The notes below the pieces were generated by a model that ran no database searches, was not told where the DNA came from, and saw only the letters and a list, made by a program, of their open reading frames with translations. Of a DNA stretch of 64,000 nucleotides, positions 25,405 to 34,260 are shown one piece after another (the first letter of the stretch is position 1; the number at the start of each line of letters is the position of its first letter). A program made the position numbers and the translations under genes. The DNA lies in assembly GCA_040382095.1 (NCBI GenBank), contig JBEIGB010000003.1, positions 35,833-99,832 on the forward strand. Direction: 5' to 3'. This DNA comes from JADJPL01 sp040382095 (GTDB lineage: Bacteria > Bacteroidota > Bacteroidia > Chitinophagales > Saprospiraceae).

Positions 25405-26562
25405 TCAGGTCAATGCATAAGCGACTGCAAAAGCGGCGACGGCTGAGATGATACCACCTAAAAATATTGTATAGCACATCCGCAGGTAGTCATATTTCCT
25501 GCCGAGGGACTTCCCCAAAAAAAACAAGTCGCGTTGGATAGAATCTTCCAGGATTTCGGGCTCTTTGAGCAAGAGCGCGACGCCGTCCTGGTAATCCTGG
25601 TATTCCATTTTGAAGAAGTTACCAAAGAAGAAGAGGTTGGATTTTTTTTCCCGGACCATTGCCATGGAGGTAAAGCCGGGCATTTTTATGGGTCGGGTAG
25701 CCAGGGTGGCGAAGATCATGGCGCCGAGGCATGCAGAAAGCAGGACGGCGAGCATAGGCAATAGAGGGGGTATTTCGCGCAGGCGATCTGCTGCGAGGGG
25801 GACGACGATCGTAATGATCAGGGCGTTGACAGATAGCATCATATTGGCTTTGTTATCTGCAAGGGCGCTCAGGTCAATATGGTTGCGCAGGGCAGTTTTG
25901 AACATCATTTCGGCGCTGCGGTTTTCGCGGATAAGCGGTACGGGTTTAGTTTCTCCTTGTTTTTGGAGTTTCCGCATTTTCTTTTTGATAGCCCGCAGAT
26001 TGTCTTCGCGGCCAAGGCCATATTCGAGCCAGGCTATTGGGGTGAAATACACCTGTTTTTTCAAGAACTCCAGGTTAAGGCGTAGCCATTCCGCATCGGC
26101 GTAGTGCTGGTGGAGGAATACGCCCCACTCATGGCGCAGGGCTTTCAGATAGTCCGGGTAGGAATCGGAGCCGAGGTGATACATATCGGCATCGCGCAGG
26201 ATTTGCTCGATCAGGTTACGCGGTGCTGCGGAGAGTTGGGTTGCCTGGATTGCGAGGCTGACTTCCCGGATTCCGTTTTCCGGGTATTGCTGTGCTTGTA
26301 AGAACTTAGCAGCGATTTCCTGGCTTGCCGCTTCATGCTCCTGATAGGTAACCGAGAATCCGGTATCGTGGAACAGCGCGGCGAGTTCGAGTATTTCGAG
26401 GGCTTCAACAGAGAGACCTTCCTTTATACCGATACCCATAGCCGCCTGGCGTACCCGCAGGGTATGGCCGAGGTTATGGAATTGATGGTCATCTTTCAGA
26501 TAATCTTTGAGCAAGCTGACCACGAAAGTTTCTGCTGCAATGACGACGGCGGATTTTTCCAT
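25405..26562 (-). CDS. HD-domain phosphohydrolase fused to Pycsar-effector-like membrane domain
   Basis: A 385-aa protein in two parts. Residues 25-130 are an HD hydrolase domain with its metal ligands (His33 in HNLGHTL, His65-Asp66 in ALFHDTGF, Asp124 in LRDADMYH), able in principle to cleave nucleotides or cyclic nucleotides. Residues 220-385 match the Pycsar effector (DUF5706) membrane module: RNHIDLSALADNKANMMLSV, then TM helices near 243-258, 266-290 and 365-384. In Pycsar anti-phage systems this module responds to cCMP/cUMP and damages the membrane. No pyrimidine cyclase is adjacent, so the protein may be a housekeeping relative. The gene follows a DUF983 gene by 4 nt. Confidence 0.8.
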   Translation of the reverse strand: MEKSAVVIAAETFVVSLLKDYLKDDHQFHNLGHTLRVRQAAMGIGIKEGLSVEALEILELAALFHDTGFSVTYQEHEAASQEIAAKFLQAQQYPENGIREVSLAIQATQLSAAPRNLIEQILRDADMYHLGSDSYPDYLKALRHEWGVFLHQHYADAEWLRLNLEFLKKQVYFTPIAWLEYGLGREDNLRAIKKKMRKLQKQGETKPVPLIRENRSAEMMFKTALRNHIDLSALADNKANMMLSVNALIITIVVPLAADRLREIPPLLPMLAVLLSACLGAMIFATLATRPIKMPGFTSMAMVREKKSNLFFFGNFFKMEYQDYQDGVALLLKEPEILEDSIQRDLFFLGKSLGRKYDYLRMCYTIFLGGIISAVAAFAVAYALT

Positions 26563-26566
26563 ACGT

Positions 26567-26950
26567 TTATTCTGTAAGTTTAGGGTCGTATTTGACCATC
26601 AGATTGATCCAGATTGAGCGGGAGAGGCGAAAAACATACACAAAAAAGAAGGCGCTGATTGCGATGAGGAGGCTAAAGGAAGCGAGTATGCTCCAATCGA
26701 GTACCCAGTGCAGGAAGAGCACGAAAATAATACTGAACCAGCCGGAAATAATATAGGAGATAAACATCGCGCCATAATAGAAACCGGGTTCGGGCATATA
26801 GGACTGGCCGCAGCGTGGGCAGCGTTCCGGCATATTGAAAGGCTGCCTGAAAGAAAAAGTCGGGGTAGGGAATAGATCCCCTTCCTGGCATTTAGGGCAT
26901 TTAAAGCCAAATATGCTTCTGATTTTTGAGCCTTTTTTGATTGCTCCCAT
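26567..26950 (-). CDS. DUF983 zinc-ribbon membrane protein
   Basis: A 127-aa protein. The start at 26950 is the first Met that gives a sensible N-terminus (MGAIKKGSKIRSIFGFKCPK). Two zinc-ribbon cysteine pairs (CPKCQEGDLF near 18 and CPRCGQSY near 45) precede two membrane helices (residues about 60-82 and 86-108) and a conserved SRSIWINLMVKYDP end. This is the usual DUF983 layout; the function of the family is unknown. It is the first gene of a two-gene unit with the HD-Pycsar-like gene. Confidence 0.85.
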   Translation of the reverse strand: MGAIKKGSKIRSIFGFKCPKCQEGDLFPTPTFSFRQPFNMPERCPRCGQSYMPEPGFYYGAMFISYIISGWFSIIFVLFLHWVLDWSILASFSLLIAISAFFFVYVFRLSRSIWINLMVKYDPKLTE

Positions 26951-27267
26951 GTCGTGGCCTTTTTCACAAATATATGAAAGACGGGGCAGAATACCAACAC
27001 AGGCCGCCTCGTTCCGGGGAGGATTTACAGGCAGGCAGGCGTGGATTTGTGGAGAAGTGATGGGTTGATTTATTCCGCATCCGGGGGGGTGATTTCTGAA
27101 GTGAATGCATTTTCCCAATTTGGCAGCACGCTCTGAATTCGGCACACCTGACGTTATGTGACGATCTGTATGGTTACTGTGAGTCTTTGAAGGGAGGAGG
27201 GAAAATATTTGCCGAATAGGGCAGAGGTGTGGGGAGCTGATAAGTGGAAGCGCAGGAAATTGAAAAA
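26951..27267. other. Gene-free stretch between the DUF983 gene and tRNA-Leu
   Basis: About 317 bp between the DUF983 start and the 3' end of the tRNA-Leu gene. I see no coding frame, promoter match or hairpin worth calling. Confidence 0.4.
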
Positions 27268-27354
27268 TGGTGCCCAGAACAGGATTCGAACCTGCACACC
27301 CTTGCGAGCACTACCCCCTCAAAGTAGCGTGTCTACCAATTTCACCATCTGGGC
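27268..27354 (-). tRNA. tRNA-Leu (anticodon GAG), CCA encoded
   Basis: An 87-nt class II tRNA read on the minus strand. The acceptor GCCCAGA pairs with TCTGGGC, the D arm contains GAAATTGGTAGAC, the anticodon loop is TTGAGGG (anticodon GAG) and the discriminator is A. The variable arm is of normal length, the T loop is TTCGAAT, and CCA is encoded. It serves as an internal reference for the odd tRNA-like RNA at 20.9 kb. Confidence 0.95.
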
Positions 27355-27518
27355 TGGATAAGAAGCTTTGTATTTTCCTGCGCTTTTGCAGAGCTTTAAA
27401 ATGGAGATGCAAAAATAAGGCAAAAAACGGTGACATGCAATAGTTGCCACCTGATTTATGAAAATTCATCAGTTCGACAGACTTGCGGCATCGGTTCTAA
27501 GCATCCGGTGCATACAGA

Positions 27519-28295
27519 TCAACCCGGGGATTTTACTTTTTCCAGTGCGGCTTTTCGCAGGCGCTGCAGGAAAGGGGAGGCGAAGATAAAGTCCTGAAGG
27601 ATTTCGTTGTCACTTTCGATGACGTGTCCTCTTTCTCCTCTCCATGCAATTTTTCCGGCATGTAGGAGAATAACATTATCGCCGATTTCCATGACAGAAT
27701 TCATATCGTGGGTATTGATTACGGTGACGATATGATTATCAATGGTGATACTGCGGATAAGCTCATCAATGACAAGGGCGGTTTTGGGATCGAGGCCGGA
27801 ATTGGGCTCATCGCAGAACAGGTAGCGGGGGTTTAGTACAATTGCCCGGGCGATGCCGACCCGTTTTTGCATCCCACCACTGATTTCAGAAGAAAATTTT
27901 TGGTTGACGCCTTCCAGGTTCACCCGTTCGAGGCAATAGTTTACCCGGTCGAGTTTTTCTTTTTTGGTCATATTTGTGAACATATCCAGGGGGAACCGGA
28001 TATTTTCCTCGATGGTCATAGAATCGAAAAGGGCAGATGCCTGGAAAAGCATGCCTACTTTCATGCGCAGGTTGCGCACCGATTTTTTGTCGAGCTGGCA
28101 AAAATTGACATCGTCATAATAAATTGCACCGGTTTCGGGCCGTAGGAGCCCGACAAGTAGCTTCAGGAGAACGGTTTTTCCGCTGCCGCTCCTTCCAATA
28201 ATAAGATTGGTCTTTCCGGGATAAAATTCTGTGGTTATCCCTTTTAGCACGTGGTTATCCTGAAAACTTTTGAATAAACCTTCTGTACGGATCAT
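27519..28295 (-). CDS. mlaF: ABC transporter ATPase, MlaF-like (lipid transport)
   Basis: A 258-aa ATP-binding subunit. Walker A GRSGSGKT lies near residue 35, the Q-loop is in LFQASALFDSMT, the signature is SGGMQKRVGIARAI and Walker B is YLFCDEPNSGLDP. The SGGMQKRV form and DPNSGLDP context are typical of MlaF/Mkl ATPases that move phospholipids between membranes. The ATG at 28295 (MIRTEGLFKSF) is preferred over one at 28319, whose extra residues are unlike the family. It follows the permease gene by 55 nt; together they form the MlaFE core, with the MCE-domain protein elsewhere. Confidence 0.88.
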   Translation of the reverse strand: MIRTEGLFKSFQDNHVLKGITTEFYPGKTNLIIGRSGSGKTVLLKLLVGLLRPETGAIYYDDVNFCQLDKKSVRNLRMKVGMLFQASALFDSMTIEENIRFPLDMFTNMTKKEKLDRVNYCLERVNLEGVNQKFSSEISGGMQKRVGIARAIVLNPRYLFCDEPNSGLDPKTALVIDELIRSITIDNHIVTVINTHDMNSVMEIGDNVILLHAGKIAWRGERGHVIESDNEILQDFIFASPFLQRLRKAALEKVKSPG

Positions 28296-28350
28296 ATATA
28301 GTAGGTTGGCAATAATCAAAATGATTTTTGACAGGCAGCAGCATCCATTG

Positions 28351-29094
28351 TCAGGTCAGCAGAACGGCGATGGTATAATCTGCGAGCAGAATCATAATAT
28401 CGCTGATAACGACTGCATTGGTACTTGCTCTGCCCAGTTCAATACTCCCACCCTTTACATGATAACCCTGGTAACAGGAAATGGAGGTGAGGAGAAAAGA
28501 AAAAACGATTGCTTTCACAAACATGAGAAACACATTATAGGAGTCGAAGAACGAACGGACCCCTTGCACGTATTCTTCTTCGGACATCAGGCTGGTCGGT
28601 ACTGCCGCCAAATAACCGCCGATAACGCTAATGAACGCCGCAATCGCCACCAGTAAAGGGATGACCATCATTGCGGCGACAATTTTTGGCAGGATGAGGA
28701 ATGCCGTGGTATTGACGCCCATAATTTCCATGGCATCAATATGTTCCTTTTGCCGCATCCCGCCGATTTCGGCAGCCATATTGGAGCCGACTTTGCCTGC
28801 CAGTACCAGGCAGGTAATCGTGGGCGCCAGTTCTATGATCGTACTGTCGCGTACAATATACCCGATATAATAGACAGGCACCAGGGTGCCGTCCAGTTGG
28901 TATGCAAACTGTACGGCGGTCACTGCCCCTATAAACAAGGAAATGATAATTACGATAATGAGCGACCCTATACCGATATCGTTCATTTGCCGCATGGTTT
29001 CCCGATAGTACATGATGGGTTTTTCGGGACGGGAAACGGTATTCCCGAGCATCATCACATAACGGCCGAAGTGAAAGAGCAATTTTGAAATCAT
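28351..29094 (-). CDS. mlaE: MlaE-family ABC transporter permease
   Basis: A 247-aa inner-membrane protein with about five hydrophobic segments. It shows the MlaE hallmarks: GAVTAVQFAYQL, then PTITCLVLAGKVGSNMAAEI, MRQKEHIDAMEIMGVN and the late KAIVFSFLLTSISCYQGY. It is the permease of an MCE-type phospholipid transporter that keeps outer-membrane asymmetry. It comes first in a two-gene unit with the ATPase gene. Confidence 0.92.
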   Translation of the reverse strand: MISKLLFHFGRYVMMLGNTVSRPEKPIMYYRETMRQMNDIGIGSLIIVIIISLFIGAVTAVQFAYQLDGTLVPVYYIGYIVRDSTIIELAPTITCLVLAGKVGSNMAAEIGGMRQKEHIDAMEIMGVNTTAFLILPKIVAAMMVIPLLVAIAAFISVIGGYLAAVPTSLMSEEEYVQGVRSFFDSYNVFLMFVKAIVFSFLLTSISCYQGYHVKGGSIELGRASTNAVVISDIMILLADYTIAVLLT

Positions 29095-29393
29095 GGACAG
29101 CTTAAATTCAAGGCGTGAAATTAGCCAAAATTTTTGGGGTGGACGGTATTACCGGGGGGATTTGCAAAATTTATGGCGAAATCTAAGAAAAAACGTATTT
29201 TGACCTCTCCAACGAAGCGGGGCAGGGTTATACTCAACAGTCGTATTCGGGGTGGGGGCGTAGTGGGCAAAATGAGCTGTTTTCTCGAATACGAAGGCTT
29301 TCCAGCACATATTGCGTGTTTCTATGGGCAAAAAGGGCCTTTCAGCATCCGCGATGACCCTGTTGCAGCAATGCTAACATACACAGGAAGAAT

Positions 29394-30104
29394 ATGATGA
29401 AAGTTATTGTTACCGGGGCGGGGCGCGGGATCGGATATGATACGGTGCTTGCCCTCGCCGCGCACCCAGGATGCCAGATACTGGCACTTTCCAGGAATAT
29501 GGGGCACCTGGGGCAGCTGAAGCGCACAGCACTGGAGCGTTATCCTGACAGCATGGTGGAGATTGCCCACCTTGACCTGGAAGTAGCCATACCGATAGAA
29601 TTTCCTGCCTGGGCGGCCGGAATACTCGGCGGGGTGGACATCCTTATCCACAATGCGGGTTTGTTGATCAATAAACCTTTTCCTGAGCTGAGCCGCAGTG
29701 ATTGGTCCAGGCTCTTCAATGTCAATATTATCGGTGTAGCGGAATTGACGCAGGCGATGTTGCCCTGGCTTAGGCAAAGCCCTGACGCGCATATCGTCCA
29801 TATTGGGTCTATGGGCGGGTTTCAGGGGAGCGCAAAATTTCCCGGCCTCAGCGCCTATAGTGCTTCCAAAGCAGCTTTGGCCTGCTTAACGGAATGCCTT
29901 GCAGAGGAGTGGAAAACTGAAGGGATTGCCGTAAATTGCCTCGCGATAGGGGCGGTACAGACGGAAATGCTGGAGGAAGCTTTCCCCGGATACCGCGCAC
30001 CGCTGACCAGCGCGGAAATGGCGGCTTTTGTCTCGGATTTCGCATTAAAAGGCCATCGGTACTTCAATGGGAAAATCCTGCCCGTATCGGTATCTACGCC
30101 ATAA
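29394..30104 (+). CDS. SDR-family NAD(P)-dependent oxidoreductase
   Basis: A 236-aa short-chain dehydrogenase. The cofactor loop TGAGRGIG is at residues 7-14, HNAG near 87 marks the fourth strand, the Ser is in HIGSMGGFQG near 142, and the catalytic YSASK motif is near 156. It resembles short SDRs of broad substrate range; the substrate is not predictable. Either ATG at 29394 or 29397 could start it. The 300 bp upstream contain no convincing gene. Confidence 0.9.
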   Translation: MMKVIVTGAGRGIGYDTVLALAAHPGCQILALSRNMGHLGQLKRTALERYPDSMVEIAHLDLEVAIPIEFPAWAAGILGGVDILIHNAGLLINKPFPELSRSDWSRLFNVNIIGVAELTQAMLPWLRQSPDAHIVHIGSMGGFQGSAKFPGLSAYSASKAALACLTECLAEEWKTEGIAVNCLAIGAVQTEMLEEAFPGYRAPLTSAEMAAFVSDFALKGHRYFNGKILPVSVSTP

Positions 30105-30140
30105 TCCGTACAAGGCCAAAAAACCTAATCGTGTTGTAAT

Positions 30141-30863
30141 ATGTGTACGGTCACTTTTATGCCTAAGGCGGGTAGTGGGTTCATCCTGAGTTCGAGCAGG
30201 GATGAATTTCCGGGGCGGAATATAGCGGGCATCGTTCGTCGCGAAGCTAAAAACGGGCTGGTCGTTTTTCCACAAGATGCCTGGGCGGGCGGGACCTGGA
30301 TCGCTGCGGATGCCCGCGGCTTTGTGCTATGCCTGCTCAACGGGGCATTCGAGCGGCATGACAGGACGCCCCCTTACCGCAAAAGCAGGGGTGTCCTGTT
30401 GTTGGAACTGATGGACGCCGTGGAAATCCCGGAGTGTTTTCAGGATTACAATCTGGAAGGTATCGAGCCGTTCACCATGATAATTGCCGGCATAAATATT
30501 TTACAGGAGTTTCGCTGGGACGGCCGCCAACGGTATTTGCGGCAATACGACCCGAGGTCGAAGCATATCTGGTCTTCGTCAACGCTATATTGCAACGAGG
30601 CGCGTAAGCGCAGGGAAACCTGGTTTACAGACTGGTTCGATGCAGATCGGGAGTACTCCAGAGAAGCAATATTGGATTTCCATTGTAGTGCGGGGAAAGG
30701 GGATGATCACAATGGCCTGGTGATAGACCGCGGCGGTATCGTCCGTACCATCAGCATCACTCAGGTTGTGGCAGAGCAAGGGCAGTGCTGTCTTTATCAT
30801 TTTGACTTAGATGCCGGCGTGCCCCGGCTAACAGAGGAGGCGCCCGTCGTCACTAAACGGTAG
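30141..30863 (+). CDS. NRDE family protein (TANGO2-like)
   Basis: A 240-aa protein of the NRDE/TANGO2 group. It begins MCTVTF, so removal of Met would expose Cys2 as an N-terminal nucleophile, and then has the name-giving SSSRDEFPGR (NRDE-type) motif. KNGLVVFPQDAWAGGTWIAA and LLNGAFERH follow, as in the family. Proposed roles include heme handling and hydrolysis; none is proven for this gene. It stands 36 nt after the SDR gene and may share its transcript. Confidence 0.85.
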   Translation: MCTVTFMPKAGSGFILSSSRDEFPGRNIAGIVRREAKNGLVVFPQDAWAGGTWIAADARGFVLCLLNGAFERHDRTPPYRKSRGVLLLELMDAVEIPECFQDYNLEGIEPFTMIIAGINILQEFRWDGRQRYLRQYDPRSKHIWSSSTLYCNEARKRRETWFTDWFDADREYSREAILDFHCSAGKGDDHNGLVIDRGGIVRTISITQVVAEQGQCCLYHFDLDAGVPRLTEEAPVVTKR

Positions 30864-30980
30864 GCGCAGGGAGGTGATTGGACAATCTGTGCGAAAGGTA
30901 TTGGCAGCACATGCCATTGTAAACGATATATTGTGGAACAAGGAAATAAAGTAATCGGTACGCGTGCTTTTTGGATAAAA

Positions 30981-32000
30981 ATGCGCAATTGGGAGTACTG
31001 GCCTTCTATGGCTTTCTATTGGCCTATGGTGATTTATGGCCCCCTGCTCGCTTTGCGCTACCGCCATCCCTGCTTTTTTTCTGCGGCCAACCCTGCATTA
31101 TATATCAGCGGCCTGGGACTGGAGTCGAAGTTTGAAACTTTACAAATGTTCCCCGCACATTTGCGCCCATGCTCGGTCAAAGTGGGGCATGGGACGGGAC
31201 TGGCAGCAGTTTTGAGGGAAATGGCGGAAGTCGGGCTTAGCTTCCCCCTGATCGTTAAGCCCGATATAGGGTTCCGCGGGCTTTTGGTGGCCAAAGTCCA
31301 TACACCACAGGAACTGGACAACCTGCTGGCGGCGTATCCAATAGATTTCATCCTGCAGGAATATCTTGATTACCCTGAAGAGGTGGGGGTATTCTATATT
31401 CGGGAGCCGGGAGAAGAAAGGGGAAAGATTGTCTCGCTTACTTTGAAAACGTTTTTAGGGGTGACCGGGGATGGCCAGCTTACGGTGAAGGAATTGGCAT
31501 TACAAAATGCCCGTGCCTTGCTCCAGATGGAAAGGCTGGAAGAAACCTATCCCGGCTTGATGGGGTATGTACCGGGTAATGGCGAAGAGGTGCCCCTGGG
31601 TATCGTTGGCAACCATTCGAAAGGTACCCGCTTCATCAATGGTACCTCCGAAGCCGATGAACGACTGGCAGGGGTATTCGATGAGGTCGTACGGGAGATG
31701 AAAGGATTTTTTTACGGCCGTTTTGACATCAAATGCCAAAACCTCGATTCACTTAAAGAAGGGAAAGATTTTAAAATTATCGAGCTGAATGGCATCGGCG
31801 CGGAACCCACGCATATCTATGACCAGTCCCGCATGACTTATCCGGGCGCATTATGGACGATAATGCGCCATTGGACTTCAGTTGCACGGATTTCTTCAAT
31901 CAACCATTCAAGGGGAGTGGCTTATCTGCCGCCGGGGAAAATGCTTCGTGCTCTAGGCGATTTGAGGACATATCAGCGGAGCCTGAAAAAAAAGGCTTGA
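30981..32000 (+). CDS. ATP-grasp domain protein
   Basis: A 339-aa protein. A GTG at 30933 extends the frame, but the ATG at 30981 (MRNWEYWPSMAFYWPMVIYG) is more natural. A hydrophobic stretch (residues 9-24) may be a membrane anchor. The ATP-grasp fold is visible: VGLSFPLIVKPDIGFRG with the nucleotide lysine (near 90), ILQEYLDYPEEVGVFYI (near 130) and the metal-binding FKIIELNGIGAEPTHIYD near the C-terminus. It looks related to D-Ala-D-Ala-ligase-like ATP-grasps of unknown substrate. It converges with the TPM genes. Confidence 0.75.
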   Translation: MRNWEYWPSMAFYWPMVIYGPLLALRYRHPCFFSAANPALYISGLGLESKFETLQMFPAHLRPCSVKVGHGTGLAAVLREMAEVGLSFPLIVKPDIGFRGLLVAKVHTPQELDNLLAAYPIDFILQEYLDYPEEVGVFYIREPGEERGKIVSLTLKTFLGVTGDGQLTVKELALQNARALLQMERLEETYPGLMGYVPGNGEEVPLGIVGNHSKGTRFINGTSEADERLAGVFDEVVREMKGFFYGRFDIKCQNLDSLKEGKDFKIIELNGIGAEPTHIYDQSRMTYPGALWTIMRHWTSVARISSINHSRGVAYLPPGKMLRALGDLRTYQRSLKKKA

Positions 32001-32022
32001 TCCCCAAGTGCCCCGGCACTGC

Positions 32023-32823
32023 TTACCAATCACCCCCGGCACCGCCACCGTCGAAGCCCCCGCCGCCGAAGCCGCCGAAGCCGCCACTGTCCCAGTCGCT
32101 TCCCGAGCTGCCTCCGCCCCAGTTCCCTCCAGGGCCGGGGAAGAAAATCCATCCGCCGCCCCTTCGGTGTCCATAGTGTCCTCCGCGATGATATCCGCCC
32201 CCATTCCCGTCATCTCCACCAAACCGGCTCAGGAAGGAAAAAAGCATGAACATACCGATGATTATTACAAGAATAATGAACCAGGATCCGCCCGAGCCAC
32301 CTTCCTGATTCCCGGAACCTTCCAGGTCATTGGAGAATTTTCCCGAGCCGAGGTCAATCATGGCCGCAGTTGCCCGGTCGAGTCCTCCATAATAATCACC
32401 TTGTCTGAAAGCAGGTCGGATAATATTATCAATAATCCTCTTTGTGAGATTATCGGTCAGGTAATCCTGTACGCCCATCCCGGTATGGATAAATATTTTG
32501 CGGTCTTCGATCGCCACAAAAATCAGGATACCGTTATCTTTTTCTTTGTTGCCAATACCCCATTGCTCGGCAATCCGAAGAGAATAGTCGAAGACATCCT
32601 CGCCTTCAAGGCTCGGTTCGAGTACTATAGCAATTTGAGTAGATGTTGAATCGGCATAAGCGACGAGCTTCCGTTCCAGCATTTCGGCCTCTGGTGCAGC
32701 TAATACCCCGGCATAGTCATTGACAAGGGTTGATGACTTCGCAGGGATTTGTTTTGCCTTCAGGCTGCTTGTCCAGATCAGGAATATAGCAGCGCACAAG
32801 AGCCAGGGAGTGTTTTTTGTCAT
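32023..32823 (-). CDS. TPM-domain membrane protein with Gly-rich tail
   Basis: A 266-aa protein. A signal or anchor (MTKNTPWLLCAAIFLIWTSS) precedes a TPM (YgcG/TPM_phosphatase) domain (VNDYAGVLAAPEAEMLERKL, QIAIVLEPSLEGEDVFDYSL, WGIGNKEKDNGILIFVAIED, KIFIHTGMGVQDYL). After a membrane helix (about 190-207) comes a very Gly-rich tail (residues 213-266). The TPM domain lies in the periplasm. Its role in Bacteroidota is unclear; plant TLP18.3 helps photosystem repair. It belongs to the lemA-TPM-TPM group. Confidence 0.87.
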   Translation of the reverse strand: MTKNTPWLLCAAIFLIWTSSLKAKQIPAKSSTLVNDYAGVLAAPEAEMLERKLVAYADSTSTQIAIVLEPSLEGEDVFDYSLRIAEQWGIGNKEKDNGILIFVAIEDRKIFIHTGMGVQDYLTDNLTKRIIDNIIRPAFRQGDYYGGLDRATAAMIDLGSGKFSNDLEGSGNQEGGSGGSWFIILVIIIGMFMLFSFLSRFGGDDGNGGGYHRGGHYGHRRGGGWIFFPGPGGNWGGGSSGSDWDSGGFGGFGGGGFDGGGAGGDW

Positions 32824-32949
32824 AAAAGTTGAAATGTTCAGACCTGCGATTTTGGGAAAAAGAATTGTGGTAAATAAAATTATGGCGAAAACCACAACAG
32901 AGAATGTGGGGGACTTTGGGTCGCCGCGACTACAGGAAGTGGCGTATTT

Positions 32950-33013
32950 TTTGCCGCTATACGGGCAATGATCCCCTCCCCGATGAGCGGGGATTTACAC
33001 GTATAGCGGCAAA
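32950..33013. repeat. Long inverted repeat between the two TPM genes
   Basis: 14-bp perfect arms (32950-32963 with 33000-33013) enclose a second ATCCCC/GGGGAT stem. No T-tract follows on the minus strand, so it may be an RNA processing or stability hairpin in the lemA operon and not a terminator. Confidence 0.65.
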
Positions 33014-33061
33014 TTATTTTCCCTAAGCCTGGCGAAGATTACATGAGAAAGCCTTTTGCGT

Positions 33062-33499
33062 TCATGAAACGTCCATTGTCAGCGTATCGTCGAGTTCGTT
33101 GGGGTTTTCTTCCCCAGCGGGGAAAAATGCTTTGAGCTTTTCCCCGATTTGTGCGACACCTGCACAAAGGCCGTCTGCCATTTTCCCCTGTCGAAAAAAA
33201 GACCCCATCAGGCTACAGGTTTCATCCCAGAAGTTGTCCGGTACTACATCGTTGATTCCTTTATCCCCCAGAATGGCGAACTTCTTTGATTCCAGGAATA
33301 CGACGATCAACGCAGCATTGCGGAGGCGGGTATTTTGCATACCGAGCTTCAGGAAGGTTCTTTGTGCAGTTTCGAGCAGGTTTCCGTTGACCCGTCGTTG
33401 AAAATGCACGCGGATTTCACCCGAGGTGCCCCGTTCCGCCGACTGTATGGCGGCAATGACCAATTGTTCTTCTTTCTTGCTCAGCGGCAGTTGCATCAT
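33062..33499 (-). CDS. Small TPM-domain protein
   Basis: A 145-aa soluble TPM-domain protein (KEEQLVIAAIQSAERGTSGE, IRVHFQRRV, NAALIVVFLESKKFAILGDK, FRQGKMADGLCAGVAQIGEK). It has no signal peptide, unlike the larger TPM protein downstream. It starts 4 nt after the lemA stop, so the two are translated together. The triple LemA-TPM-TPM set recurs in Bacteroidota; its function is unknown. Confidence 0.88.
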   Translation of the reverse strand: MMQLPLSKKEEQLVIAAIQSAERGTSGEIRVHFQRRVNGNLLETAQRTFLKLGMQNTRLRNAALIVVFLESKKFAILGDKGINDVVPDNFWDETCSLMGSFFRQGKMADGLCAGVAQIGEKLKAFFPAGEENPNELDDTLTMDVS

Positions 33500-33503
33500 C
33501 GCG

Positions 33504-34094
33504 TTAATTGAAGTTAACTTCGGGGACGTTTTGTGCTGCTTCGCTTGCCTGGAACTGGGCTTTTTGTGAGAAACCGAACATACCCGCGAAGATACTGCCC
33601 GGAAAACGGCGGACTTTTTTGTTGTAGATGGTCACGGTATCGTTGAAGCGGTCGCGGGCCACTTTAATCCGGTTTTCGGTACCTTCCAACTGGGTTTGGA
33701 GCTCCACGAAAGCAGCACTTGCTTTAAGCTCGGGGTATTGCTCCGCGACAAACAGCAGGCGTCCGAGCGATTGTGAGATTCCCGCCTGGGCCTGTTCGAA
33801 AGATTGTAGTTGCTCGGGGGTGATATTTTTGGGGTCAATGGTAATACTGGTTGCCTTTGAACGCGCTTCGACGATGGATGTCAGGGTCTGTTGTTCGAAA
33901 TTAGCAACCCCTTTTACTGTGTTGACAAGGTTCGGGATCAGGTCGGCCCTGCGCTGGTAAGCAGTTTGGACTTTGCTCCATTCATTTTCTACCTCTTCGT
34001 CGAGATTGACAAAATCATTATAAGTGGTGCAGCCTCCGACAAGGAGGATTAATCCTAAGAGGATAAGGACTACAGAAATAGTTAAAGACCTCAT
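33504..34094 (-). CDS. lemA: LemA family protein
   Basis: A 196-aa protein anchored by an N-terminal helix (MRSLTISVVLILLGLILLVG) followed by Gly-Cys-Thr, so it may be a lipoprotein. The LemA core is clear: YNDFVNLDEEVENEWSKVQT, YQRRADLIPNLVNTVKG, QSLGRLLFVAEQYPELKASA, and RFNDTVTIYNKKVRRFPGSI, with the closing YFEA-type region altered to FQASEAA. LemA proteins form coiled, membrane-attached bundles. It leads the operon with the two TPM genes. Confidence 0.93.
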   Translation of the reverse strand: MRSLTISVVLILLGLILLVGGCTTYNDFVNLDEEVENEWSKVQTAYQRRADLIPNLVNTVKGVANFEQQTLTSIVEARSKATSITIDPKNITPEQLQSFEQAQAGISQSLGRLLFVAEQYPELKASAAFVELQTQLEGTENRIKVARDRFNDTVTIYNKKVRRFPGSIFAGMFGFSQKAQFQASEAAQNVPEVNFN

Positions 34095-34260
34095 TGTGCG
34101 AATTTATTTTTGTTCATATAAAAAACGATTGGCTACCGGAAAGGTTTTATCGGGATCATTATATTGAAAATTACATACAGTTTTTTTATTTTCGTTACCG
34201 AAAAAAATTCAGGGGATTTTTAAATATCCCTCAATTTACGAAAAAAAACTTCAATTGACC

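Noticed and set aside
29173..29397. A 74-codon frame whose stop overlaps the SDR start (ATGA)
   Set aside because: The overlap is suggestive, but the composition (KKKR, GGGVVGK, mixed Cys) is not protein-like and the opposite strand is equally open. Left out as probable chance.
30933..30980. GTG start for the ATP-grasp protein
   Set aside because: The ATG at 30981 gives a more natural N-terminus; the extra 16 residues add no recognisable feature.
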